In this document: positions 46,664-55,804 of the stretch, piece after piece | Numbering within the stretch: the first letter of the stretch is position 1 | Layout of the letters: each line of letters starts with the position of its first letter | Origin: Diplonema papillatum | Taxonomy: Eukaryota; Euglenozoa; Diplonemea; Diplonemida; Diplonemidae | Assembly: GCA_030068145.1 (NCBI GenBank) | Contig: JAPJBO010000491.1 | Location: 1 to 64,000 of the forward strand | Direction of reading: 5' to 3' | Length of the DNA stretch: 64,000 nt | Program-made: the position numbers and the translations under genes | The notes under the pieces: generated by a model | What the model saw: the letters and a program-made list of their open reading frames with translations, nothing else | Told to the model about the DNA's origin: nothing | Databases searched by the model: none

Positions 46664-47608
46664 AAAGATTCGCTATCGTCCGCTAGCTCGGAAACTGCGT
46701 CCGCTATCGTCCGCTAGCTCGGAAACTGCGTCCGCTATCGTCCGCTAGCTTGGAAACTGCGTCCGCTATCGTCCGCTAGCTCGGGAACTGCGTCCGCTAT
46801 CGTCCGCTAGCTCGGGAACTGCGTCCGCTGTCGTCCGCTAGCTTGGGAACTGCGTCCGCTATCGTCCGCTAGCTCGGGAACTGCGTCCGCTATCGTCCGC
46901 TAGCTCGGGAACTGCGTCCGCTATCGTCCGCTAGCTCGGAAACTGCGTCCGCTAGCTCGGGCACTGCGTCCGCTATCGTCCGCTAGCTCGGGAACTGCGT
47001 CCGCTGTCGTCCGCTAGCTTGGGAACTGCGTCCGCTATCGTCCGCTAGCTCGGGAACTGCGTCCGCTATCGTCCGCTAGCTCGGGAACTGCGTCCGCTAT
47101 CGTCCGCTAGCTCGGGAACTGCGTCCGCTATCGTCCGCTAGCTCGGAAACTGCGTCCGCTAGCTCGGGAACTGCGTCCGCTATCGTCCGCTAGCTCGGGA
47201 ACTGCGTCCGCTATCGTCCGCTAGCTCGGAAACTGCGTCCGCTAGCTTGGAAACTGCGTCCGCTATCGTCCGCTAGCTCGGAAACTGCGTCCGCTAGCTT
47301 GGAAACTGCGTCCGCTATCGTCCGCTAGCTCGGAAACTGCGTCCGCTATCGTCCGCTAGCTTGGAAACTGCGTCCGCTATCGTCCGCTAGCTCGGGAACT
47401 GCGTCCGCTATCGTCCGCTAGCTCGGGAACTGCGTCCGCTATCGTCCGCTAGCTCGGGAACTGCGTCCGCTATCGTCCGCTAGCTCGGGAACTGCGTCCG
47501 CTATCGTCCGCTAGCTCGGGAACTGCGTCCGCTATCGTCCGCTAGCTCGGAAACTGCGTCCGCTAGCTTGGAAACTGCGTCCGCTATCGTCCGCTAGCTC
47601 GGGAATTC
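46664..47608 (+). repeat. 31-bp satellite, right array 1
   Basis: About thirty units of CGTCCGCTATCGTCCGCTAG plus CTCGGGAACTG, with variants GAAACTG and AGCTTGG and several shortened units lacking ATCGTCCGCT. Variant order suggests higher-order blocks. There are no unique spacers. Confidence 0.95.
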
Positions 47609-47867
47609 GGGCCTTCGTTCTCGTTGCGTTTCTCTCGGGGAAAATACTGTCAAAGGGAAAACGTGAAAACATCTCGTAGTAAAGCGGTAACTGACGACGC
47701 GTAGTGGAAGAAAGTTGACCTGACCAGGTGACCAGGTCAAGCAAAGCAACAGCCACCCTCTCCACGTCCCCCCTTCCTTTTGTTTGTGAAGGTGAAGAAG
47801 AAGAATGGAAATGATGGTTTATAACTTACGAAAACCTTGGCAGTATTCCCTCACTGAAGTGCAGAAA
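47609..47867. other. Unique spacer between satellite arrays
   Basis: 260 bp without repeat or ORF of note. It contains CCTGACCAGGTGACCAGGTC, a short repeat. Confidence 0.5.
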
Positions 47868-48534
47868 CTGCGTCCGCTAGCTTGGAAACTGCGTCCGCTA
47901 TCGTCCGCTAGCTCGGAAACTGCGTCCGCTATCGTCCGCTAGCTTGGAAACTGCGTCCGCTATCGTCCGCTAGCTCGGGAACTGCGTCCGCTATCGTCCG
48001 CTAGCTCGGGAACTGCGTCCGCTATCGTCCGCTAGCTCGGGAGCTGCGTCCGCTATCGTCCGCTATCGTCCGCTAGCTCGGGAACTGCGTCCGCTATCGT
48101 CCGCTAGCTCGGGAACTGCGTCCGCTATCGTCCGCTAGCTCGGAAACTGCGTCCGCTAGCTCGGGAACTGCGTCCGCTATCGTCCGCTAGCTCGGGAACT
48201 GCGTCCGCTATCGTCCGCTAGCTCGGAAACTGCGTCCGCTAGCTTGGAAACTGCGTCCGCTATCGTCCGCTAGCTCGGAAACTGCGTCCGCTAGCTTGGA
48301 AACTGCGTCCGCTATCGTCCGCTAGCTCGGAAACTGCGTCCGCTATCGTCCGCTAGCTTGGAAACTGCGTCCGCTATCGTCCGCTAGCTCGGGAACTGCG
48401 TCCGCTATCGTCCGCTAGCTCGGGAGCTGCGTCCGCTATCGTCCGCTATCGTCCGCTAGCTCGGGAACTGCGTCCGCTATCGTCCGCTAGCTCGAAAACT
48501 GCGTCCGCTATTGTCCGCTAGCTCGGAACTTGCA
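47868..48534 (+). repeat. 31-bp satellite, right array 2
   Basis: About twenty-two units of the same 31-bp satellite, with the same variants and two units with a duplicated CTATCGTCCG. It ends at the hairpin near 48528. Confidence 0.95.
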
Positions 48535-48556
48535 CCAAGATTCTCTTGGTGCAAGT
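48528..48556. repeat. Perfect 13-bp hairpin
   Basis: ACTTGCACCAAGA, loop TTC, TCTTGGTGCAAGT. It sits exactly at the satellite edge. No T run follows, so it is not a terminator. Confidence 0.85.
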
Positions 48557-48879
48557 TTTCCGAAAATCTCTGAGTCTGTTTCCCAGGGGATTTGCCTGGA
48601 AAACAGAATTTTGGACTCAGGAATTCTTTGGGAAATGGATAGGTACAAATTGCAAAAAAAAACGAGGATTAGGAACTTTTTGGAAAGTGCGTCGAACAAG
48701 TCGTGGCAGCTCGGCAGGTGCCGCCGCGAGTAATCAGGAGCCGGTATCGACGATGGTGCAGCTGTAATCCAGCGTATAGAGACGTTTTTCGGGCCTGGGG
48801 TGGGTAGATCCCTCCCCCCCCCCATTTTCGTGGGAAAAAGTCCGCTATAGTAAGAGTCCTCTCCCCCGAAGTGAAGGTT

Positions 48880-49160
48880 CTCTCATCACTGTATGAGGTG
48901 GGATTGGGTATTAGAATCCCGAGACGGAGGGGGGAAGATGTTACCTCATCAGATCATCAGTTGAGATTAGGATTGCAATTGAATATCGCGAGACGGTAGT
49001 ACATAGATTACCTAATCGGTATTACGGTTAGGACTGCTAGCTTCCGGAGACGGAGGGAAGTATGTTACCTCACCAGGGTTAGGATTGCTATTCGAATCCA
49101 AAGACCGCCGAGACGGGGGAGTTTAGGTTACCTTACCATTGGATAAAATAGTGAGCTATA
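48880..49160. repeat. Minisatellite block (TTAGGATTGCTATTAGAATC type), part 1
   Basis: Degenerate 50-70 bp units combining GGTTAGGATTGCTA, GAATC(C/G)GGAGACGGAGG and GTATGTTACCTCATCAG. The same family fills 50290-51475, and inverted pieces lie at 49240-49385. Confidence 0.7.
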
Positions 49161-49450
49161 TCACTATGAGAGTAATCGACATAATCGAGCCTGATCGGGC
49201 TGATCGTCTGTGATCGACTGTAATCGAACATAATCGTTTGGGTTAGTCCTAACCGTAATACTGATTAGGTATTCGATGCACTACGGTCTCGCGATTCTAA
49301 TAGCAATCCCAGTCCCAATACTGATGATCTGAGGCAACATACCCCCCTTCGTCTCCGGATTCTAATAACAACCCTAACTGAGCTATAGTACACCAGCACC
49401 CCCAAATCTCCCTTTTTGGCTTTTTGGCGGCGATTACGCTCGATCAGGCT
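49160..49450. repeat. LINE-A-type decamer remnants and inverted minisatellite units
   Basis: Diverged decamers of the GTAATCGA(A/G) type at 49170-49235, an ATTACGCTCGATCAGGCTCG piece at 49428-49447 and inverted copies of the minisatellite around 49240-49385. Confidence 0.5.
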
Positions 49451-49617
49451 CGAACATGTTCGATCATGGTTTTATTTGTCGTATAAGATCGAAGATCTTA
49501 GAAGATTAAATTTGATACTATTCCGACGAGAACTACGAAGGTTATTACCCCGTCGCTCCCGAGAAGAACACCGTAATTTTACCCTCGCTTGCCCACCCAC
49601 CCTTGCCTCACGTAAAG

Positions 49618-49989
49618 ATGCCGAAAAAGGTCACAGCAGAACATCTGGCAACCCTCAAGCTCGTCGAGTGGCGCGCTATCGCGGCCGAACTCGGGGTCGA
49701 CGTTAAGTTCGTGGCATACACACGAGAATCTCTGCATGACCGTTCTACGTTTGTTACGCACCATCAATCTGGCATCACGCAGCAGCAAGGACGAGAGCAG
49801 CGAGTACGGAGCAGCGAGACGGGCGAGGAGGAGAGTATTATCATTTTTTCACTTCGCCGCTTTTGTCCTCGTTCGAGAGAGAATGGACGGAGTGCTTTCA
49901 GAAGCATCAGCAGGGGGAAAGTAGCGGGTGCAGGAGGCAGTAAAAGGAGAAGAAATGGGGACGAAGCCTGGCAGCGAGGGGTGCAATAA
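49618..49989 (+). CDS. Short ORF of unknown function
   Basis: About 123 codons from MPKKVTAEHLATLKLVEW. The first 40 residues look like ordered protein (AIAAELGVDVKFV), similar to the start of SAP-like or gag-like N-terminal domains; the rest is low-complexity. It lies in the intron of the 502-aa gene on the opposite strand, between repeats. Probably a retroelement fragment. I do not recognise it. Confidence 0.25.
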   Translation: MPKKVTAEHLATLKLVEWRAIAAELGVDVKFVAYTRESLHDRSTFVTHHQSGITQQQGREQRVRSSETGEEESIIIFSLRRFCPRSRENGRSAFRSISRGKVAGAGGSKRRRNGDEAWQRGVQ

Positions 49990-50054
49990 GACGCATCGGA
50001 ATGACTGGTGCGGCACTCCTAATTTCACTTTCATTCGATTACGCTCGATTATGT

Positions 50055-50290
50055 TGACCGAAAAGGTGCAAAGGACGCGTCGACCATCGCCCAGGCGCCG
50101 AGCAGAAGCAGAAGTCGACGCACAACCGATGAACCTCGACGAGCAATCGAAGAAGAAGCGAAGCACCAAACGCGCGCCTGAGCGCGACGATCAAGACGAG
50201 CTAAAGAGGCGAAAGCATGACACATCACGTGCGAAGAGATAACAGCGCCGTCGGCGATGCAGATTATCGCCACAGATTCTTTGCATTCTG
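50055..50290 (+). mobile_element. LINE-A 3'-end fragment
   Basis: Plus-strand copy of the last 60 or so ORF2 codons (with DAQPMNLDEQSKKKRSTKRA, nearly identical to LINE-A) and the first part of its 3' UTR. It is 5'-truncated and immediately preceded by a TCGATTACGCTCGATTATG decamer pair. Confidence 0.85.
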
Positions 50291-51475
50291 CTGCTAGAAT
50301 CCCAAAACGGGGGAGTGTAGGTTTCCTCTTCATTGGATGGGCTAGGGTTGTTATTAGAATCCGGAGACGAAGGAGGTATGTTCCCTCAGATCATCAGTAT
50401 TGGGTTTAGGATTGCTATTAGAATCGCGAGACCGTAGTGCATAAATAACCTACGGTTCGGACTACTACTAGAATCCCGAAACGGGGGAGTTTAGGTTACC
50501 TCATCATTTCATCATTGGATGGGTTAGGATTGCTAGTAGAATCCGGAGACCGAGGGGAGTATATTATCTCATCAGTGTTAACGTTAGGATTGTTGTTAGA
50601 ACCCAAAGACCGACGTATGCGTAGAGAGCTACCACCAGTAGCGCGCAGTTCTGCGGGGAGTATCAGATCATTAGTATAGGGATCAGGACTGATATTAGAA
50701 TCGCGAGACGGAGGGGAGTATGTTACCTCATCAGATCATCAATATTGGGATTAGGATTGATATTAGAATCGCGAGACGGAGGGGAGTATGTTACCTCATC
50801 AGATCATCAATATTGGGATTAGGATTGATATTAGAATCGCGAGACCGTAGCTTAATCAGTATTACGGTTACAACTGCTACTAGAATCCCGAAACGGATAA
50901 GTTTGGGTTACCTCATCAGATCATCATTGGGTGGGTTAGGATTGCTAGTAGAATCCGGAGACCGAGGGGAGTATGCTAGCCCCTCACCGGGGTTAGGGTT
51001 GGGACTGTTATTAGAATCCAAAGACCGACGTTGAGTAGAGAGAGCTACCACCAGTAGCGCGCAGTTCTGCGGGGAGTATCAGATCATTAGTATAGGGATT
51101 AGGATTGATATTAGAATCGCGTGACGGAGGGGAGTATGTTACCTCATCAGATCATCAGTTATTGGGATTAGGATTGATATTAGAATCGCGAGACGGAGGG
51201 GAGTATGTTACCTCATCAGATCATCAGTTATTGGGATTAGGATTGATATTAGAATCGCGAGACCGTAGCCTAATCAGTATTACGGTTACAACTGCTACTA
51301 GAATCCCGAAACGGATAAGTTTGGGTTACCTCATCAGATCATCATTGGGTGGGTTAGGATTGCTAGTAGAATCCGGAGACCGAGGGGAGTATGCTAGCCC
51401 CTCACCGGGGTTAGGGTTGGGACTGTTATTAGAATCCAAAGACCGACGTATGAGTAGAGAGAGCTACCACCAGTA
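50290..51475. repeat. Minisatellite block, part 2, with a ~415-bp higher-order duplication
   Basis: Units with GGGATTAGGATTGATATTAG, AATCGCGAGACGG and GTATGTTACCTCATCAGATC. A block starting at CTACCACCAGTAGCGCGCAG begins near 50629 and near 51048; its first 25 bp occur a third time at 51466, touching the exon 1 border. Confidence 0.8.
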
Positions 51476-51509
51476 GCACGCAGTTCTCAAGCGGGAAGAC
51501 GAGCCATAC

Positions 51510-52257
51510 CAGCGTGGGTTAAGCCTTTCGTGATGAGGTGCAGAGCGATCAGTCTCGGGTCGACGTCGAAGTAGGCACCGGAGAGGTGGCACTGGTCGAT
51601 TTCGAGACGCTCCCTGCCGACGTTGTCGAGGAGGGCCTCCAGGATTTTCAGCGGCTGGCGCTTGAGGTAGAAGGTGGAGTACAGCAGGTTGACCCCAAGG
51701 ATGCCGAGGGCTTCGGCTTGCTGCTTGTTCAGCGAGTCGAGCATGCGGACGTGGATGAGGATTTGCGACGGCTCGGCGTTGGGATAGAGCTGAGCGCGGA
51801 CGCCCAGCCAGCCGTGGCACTCTCCTTTGCCGCTGTAACTCATCGCTGCGACGGTGTCGGCGAAGACGAAATACTGCGTTTTAGACGCTCTGGACTGCGG
51901 CATCCTGTCGACGAGCAGGTCGTATTCCCTCGACAGCATTTTCTCGAGCCGGCCCCTCGTGACGTAGCGCTTGTTGGTCTCCTGTCCGTAGATGGCGTCC
52001 GAAACGTCTTTGTCGTACGCGCTCATCGACTTCGCGATCGTGCCGCTGGCGCCGCCTGCGAGGAAAAAGTGCCGGACGACCTCCTGCCCGGCGCCGATCT
52101 CGCAGAAGACGCCGTACTTCGTGGCGTCCAGGTTCATCGTGAGCGCCTTCTCGATGGTGCTCATCTGGATCATCCGGTCGCTCCCCTGCCGCGACTGCAC
52201 CGAGAACTGGCTCCCCACGTGGGGTAGCTGCTCCTCCAGTGTTATCGCGCGGTTCAT
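51510..52257 (-). CDS. Conserved 502-aa bacterial/algal-type protein, exon 1
   Basis: First exon, from the ATG at 52257 to G at 51510, followed by the donor GTATGG. The frame stays open 12 codons into the intron. It begins MNRAITLEEQLPHVGSQFSV and has conserved-looking blocks QMSTIEKALTMN, EIGAGQEVVRHFF, GGASGTIAKSMSAYD and HGWLGVRAQLYP. The start agrees with my memory of homologues that also begin shortly before FSVQ. No targeting peptide is apparent, so a cytosolic product is likely; function is unknown. The GC-rich coding bias contrasts with the A/T-rich upstream flank (52260-52500). Confidence 0.75.
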
Positions 52258-52259
52258 CG

Positions 52260-53145
52260 CGAAGACCTTTCTTCTCTTCTTTTTTTTTTGCGCGTGCTTG
52301 TGCGCGTGTGTATGTGTGGTGTGTGTTTTCCAGCAACCGACTTATTTCGACCTGGAAAGTTACTTTGATCATAGTTGGCAAGCAAAGCAATTTTTTTTTT
52401 AAAGCAAAGTTGGTGACCCCCGAAAAAAGCAAAGTCGATTTGCTTCAGATTTGCTTAAATTCGCTTAATTTTGCTTCAATTTGCTTGAATTTGCTCAAGC
52501 AATGTTGAAGCAAATTTAGCAAGGTTCGGCAGGAATGGTGAATCCAGGGGGTATTCGCCTTCTCGTACACGTGGAGCAGCGCGGGTGCGTGGCAGAGCCT
52601 TTTCCAGCAACCCGACTTCTTTCGACCTGGAAAGTCCTAGTTTGATGTTCAGACCAGCCTGTGTTTCGTGTGCTACGGCACACGTACTTCCTTTGCTATT
52701 GCGCAACTGGCAGCCTCCTAAAGCATTGCCTACAAAGCGGCTTAAGCACCGCTATACAACAACAGAAAGGCGCTTCGTTTTGTTTGTGTCGGCCGATTGA
52801 TCGTTTTCCCACTTCTATTTACCCAGAACAGTATTGGTGCGTTAGTGCGAGTGGGGTTCCTTCCTTACGCATACATCGGGACGTCTGTATCGACCAGCAG
52901 CTGCTGCTGCAGTTTATGTCCGTCCATCCCTATCTCCTGGAATCGAACTGCCTGCTGCTGTTATCACAGTGAATCACGGCCCGCCACGGTCTATCAGGCC
53001 CTATCCATCAGAGCTGCATAGAACTGCCTAGAGCTGTATTCTTCGGCCTACCAGGGTACTTCCGAAAGCAGCTGAGGACGAAGTGCGAAACCCGGTCTCG
53101 AGAGCGAAGGCAAAGAATCGACGATCAGCCTCGTCACTCAACAGA
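52260..53145. other. 5' flank of the 502-aa gene; low-complexity and dispersed repeats
   Basis: Holds a TTTGCTTAAATTCGCTT-type low-complexity run (52430-52530) and a TTTCCAGCAACC(C)GACTT(C/A)TTTCGACCTGG block at 52326 and 52598. Diverged copies of the 10250 and 10945 repeats lie at 52650-52790 and 52915-53000. No promoter motif could be assigned. Confidence 0.5.
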
Positions 53146-53149
53146 AGAC

Positions 53150-53387
53150 AACACGGCCATCACCCAAGCGCCGTAAGGATGCAACTGTCGACGCGCAACC
53201 GATGAACCTGGACGGGCAGTTGAAGGAGAAGCGAAGCACCAAACGCGCGCCTGAACGCGACGATCAAGACGAGCGGAAGAGGCGAAAGCATGATACATCA
53301 CGTACGAAGAGATAACCGCGACGCCGGCGATGCAGACATTTATCGCCACAGAATCTTTGCAATCTAACCCAAACTAACCCAAACCAT
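53150..53387 (+). mobile_element. LINE-A 3'-end fragment, diverged
   Basis: Plus-strand copy of the ORF2 C-terminus (DAQPMNLDGQ then STKRAPERDDQDE) and 3' UTR up to GCAATCTAACCCAAACTAAC. More diverged than the 50055 copy. Confidence 0.8.
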
Positions 53388-53399
53388 TCCTATCCACTA

Positions 53400-53765
53400 G
53401 AGCTGCATAGAATTGCCTGGAGCTGTATTCGGTCTATCAGGCGGAGATGGGCCGGCTGACAGTTGCGGCTGACCTCTCTCGGAAGGACAAGTGGGAAAAC
53501 AACAGGGAGAGAGACGAGGGTCGGAGAAGGCGCATGGCCACTGACACGTCGCTGCGTTTCGGTCGGGAGGGGGGAAGATCTAGTTTGGCTGCTCGGCGGG
53601 GCAGAACCTTCAGGGGGATTGCAAGAACGTGCTTGGAATGGATATGTGCTCAACACCGCACTCCCTCGTCCTTTGAGCCACGGACACATAGAAGCGGACC
53701 ATCATCAGCGCGGAACCTGAGCGCCTGCAGACAGGACAGCGGTGTGACCTTGTAGGACCCCGATC
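53400..53765. repeat. Dispersed repeat related to 31050-31130 and 31809-31960
   Basis: Shares GCAAGAACGTGCTTGGAATG, GAGCCACGGACACATA and GGAACCTGAGCGCCTGCA with the region near 31809-31960. No coding domain is seen. Confidence 0.65.
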
Positions 53766-53769
53766 CACC

Positions 53770-54266
53770 TTGTTTTGTCCATACAAGACTCAGCTACTTT
53801 CGGTGAGAAGGTTCTGTGTGAGCCATGCGGGCAGGTCCTTCTTCTTTGTATTGAACAGCAAGCTTCCGACAGTTGTCAACGTACGCCTCCATGACAGGCA
53901 CCAGCTTCGCGTGGTAGTCCCACGACCCGCTGAGAACCCCGTTCGCGACGTCTGCTTCCGAGGCCCACACGTAGACGTGCGTCTCGACCGCTTCGTATTG
54001 AGCAGCAAGCTTACGACAGTTTTGTCGACGTACGCCTCCATGACAGGCACAAGCTTCACGTGGTGGGACCACGACACACTGCACCGTAGTTCAGTAGTTG
54101 ACCTGTCTTGTCCATACAAGACTCAGCCACTTTCGTGAGAAGATTCTGAGCCATGCGGGAAGGTTCTTCTTCTTGTATTGAACAGCAAGCTTACGACAGT
54201 TTTGTCGACGTACGCCTCCATGACAGGCACAAGCTTCACCTTGTACTACCTTGTTTTGTCCGTACA
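53770..54266 (-). repeat. Three tandem, variably truncated copies of the 3' end of the AIG2-like gene
   Basis: Reading away from the gene on the minus strand: copy 1 (about 54241-54085) starts at GTGAAGCTTGTGCCTGTCAT. Copy 2 (about 54064-54000) starts at the same motif and is cut short. Copy 3 (about 53998-53770) starts further upstream, near the codons for VEAHVYVWASE. Copies 1 and 3 run to the stop region and the GTCTTGTATGGACAAAACAA-like 3' flank. They carry frameshifts. Confidence 0.8.
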
Positions 54267-54270
54267 AGAC

Positions 54271-54807
54271 TCAGCTACTTTCGGTGACAAGGTTCTGAGC
54301 CATGCGGGCAGGTCCTTCTTCTTTGTATTGAACAGCAAGCTTCCGACAGTTGTCGACGTACGCCTCCATGACAGGCACCAGCTTCGCGTGGTAGTCCCAC
54401 GACCCGCTGAGAACCCCGTTCGCGACGTCTTCTTCCGAGGCCCACACGTAGACGTGCGCCTCGACTGCTTCCGAGAACGAGAACCGATGCTCTGCGTCGC
54501 TTGGCGGCGGCGTCCCAAAGATGGCTGCGGCGCTGCTGCGGTGGACGGTGAGGGTTTGCCGGGTGTAGTCGGATCCTTCGAACCAGTCGAGGAGTTCCAT
54601 TTCGCCGGGGGTGAGGTCGTCGAGCAGGATGCCGACGACGCGGGCCCCGGCCAGGGGCCGCAGCCCCGGGTACGGCCGCCCGCTGGCTTCATAGCGGTGG
54701 AAGCCGTCGAGCAGCGCGTACGAATAGCTCGGCACGCGCTGCAGAAAGGCCTTGAGCACCTCCTCCGACTGCAGGCTCCCGTACAGGAACAGGGGCGGGG
54801 TGCCCAT
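54271..54807 (-). CDS. Gamma-glutamylcyclotransferase / AIG2-like protein
   Basis: 178 residues from the ATG at 54807 (MGTPPLFLYGSL). An in-frame ATG at 54840 would add 11 Lys-rich residues from an A-rich tract and seems less likely. The LFLYGSL motif is the family's N-terminal substrate loop, and DWFEGSDYTR contains the expected acidic residue after the GEMELLD helix. Family members release 5-oxoproline from gamma-glutamyl amines or dipeptides, or act as AIG2-type proteins in plants; the exact substrate cannot be told. Length fits the family. Soluble, no signal peptide. Its last 45 to 75 codons and 3' flank are duplicated three times downstream. Confidence 0.8.
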   Translation of the reverse strand: MGTPPLFLYGSLQSEEVLKAFLQRVPSYSYALLDGFHRYEASGRPYPGLRPLAGARVVGILLDDLTPGEMELLDWFEGSDYTRQTLTVHRSSAAAIFGTPPPSDAEHRFSFSEAVEAHVYVWASEEDVANGVLSGSWDYHAKLVPVMEAYVDNCRKLAVQYKEEGPARMAQNLVTESS

Positions 54808-54840
54808 TTTTTCTTTTTTTCTTTTTTTTCCTGTTGACAA

Positions 54841-55680
54841 CTTGTGTCAGACTAGCCCACCCGGGGGTGGTTGATTCCTTCAGGCAGAGTCTCCCCCGTC
54901 CAGAGATTGCTTGGGTCCAAGATGATGGGCGCCCTTCGGCTATTTATTTTCTCTTTCGCTCTCTTTTTTTGTGCGGTCGACGATATACGTCGTTCTGATG
55001 TCTGAAGACTTTTTTTTTTTTTTTTTGGTAACTGAGGGCAGGGATTTATAAGGGGATTTCGGCCTAGAGCAATAGTCCATGTAGATGGACGGGTACCCGT
55101 CTTTTGCACCGGGGTGCCGAGCACGTGTTTGTCGACCCCCCAGACCCCCCCCCCCCAGTGGTGGTCCAGCCTGTCCAGCCACCCCAGCCAGCCCTGCAAA
55201 GTCGTTGAGGGCCCGAAAATTAGTGCCACCACTGTCCTCCACTGTGGATCACTATGCACCACCATGCGCTATCGTGTCACTGTGCACACCGCACTAGCGT
55301 GGATCACTGTGCATGAACAACGTATGTTGCCCTAGCATGTCCTTCCTTTTCCCCGGCATTGTCCCGGCCCCATCCTGAGTTGGGCGTGATAGAATCCACC
55401 ACTGCGGTTGGAAGTTCGGCTGTGTCTCGCCGGGTTGGGCCGCTTGCTCGCCTCCATGACCCCCCCCCCCCTATGACCCCCCTGGGACCCCCTATGGACC
55501 CCCCCATGACCCCCCTATGGACCCCCTATGGGCCCCCCCATGACCCCCTATGACTGCTGTGGTAGCCTACCCACACCCGCCAGCCCGTGGGTTTTTTTTT
55601 TTTTTTTTTTTTTGAGGATGGACGGGTGACCCGCCCATCTAGACCGGCGTATAAATCCCTGACTGAGGGGAGAAATGCGT
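54841..55680. other. Intergenic with poly(T), C-rich repeats and a ~70-bp inverted repeat
   Basis: CTGAGGGCAGGGATTTATAAG...GATGGACGGGTACCCG at 55033-55100 is matched in inverted orientation at 55617-55672. Poly(T) tracts of 20 or more lie at 55009-55026 and 55590-55613, and CCCCCTATGGAC-type repeats at 55468-55550. It could be an element with paired ends. No gene was recognised. Confidence 0.5.
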
Positions 55681-55804
55681 GACGCACGGCCACAAGCCGG
55701 ACCAAACTTGTGAGTGTGGGACTGTCCGTTTTTCCGTCGGGACTTACCCACTAAAACTCAAAACTCAGAGATTCGAGAGATGCAGAGGGTGCTACCCACG
55801 GTTC

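Larger units (their letters stand above)
42533..51509 (-). other. 8,977-bp GT-AG intron of the 502-aa gene
   Basis: On the minus strand the donor is GCTG|GTATGG (intron starts at 51509) and the acceptor is CACACGCAG| (ends at 42533), preceded by a pyrimidine-poor but CA-rich tract. Exon lengths 748 + 761 = 1,509 bases keep frame. Inside lie two satellite blocks in opposite orientation, a DIRS-like element on the other strand, a LINE-A fragment and GGATTGCTATTAGAATC-type minisatellites. Confidence 0.75.

Noticed and set aside
46664..48534. CRISPR-like array (31-bp repeats)
   Set aside because: The repeats are contiguous with no unique spacers, and the window has the character of a eukaryotic genome. 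It is a satellite.
48528..48556. Rho-independent terminator
   Set aside because: No T run follows the hairpin and the context is eukaryotic intron.
41772..52257. Two separate genes instead of one spliced gene
   Set aside because: The exon 2 frame begins without a conserved start, exon 1 ends in a GT donor, and the joined frame is exact.
41772..52257. Naming the 502-aa protein a nicotinate-nucleotide adenylyltransferase
   Set aside because: No HxGH motif or other nucleotidyltransferase signature was found. The remembered annotation of similar proteins is inconsistent.
51487..52257. Recent bacterial gene transfer or contamination
   Set aside because: The gene has a GT-AG intron and is embedded in eukaryotic repeats. 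Ancient transfer is possible but cannot be judged here.
53360..53392. Telomere-like repeat (AACCCAAACT)
   Set aside because: Only two imperfect units, within a LINE-A 3' tail.
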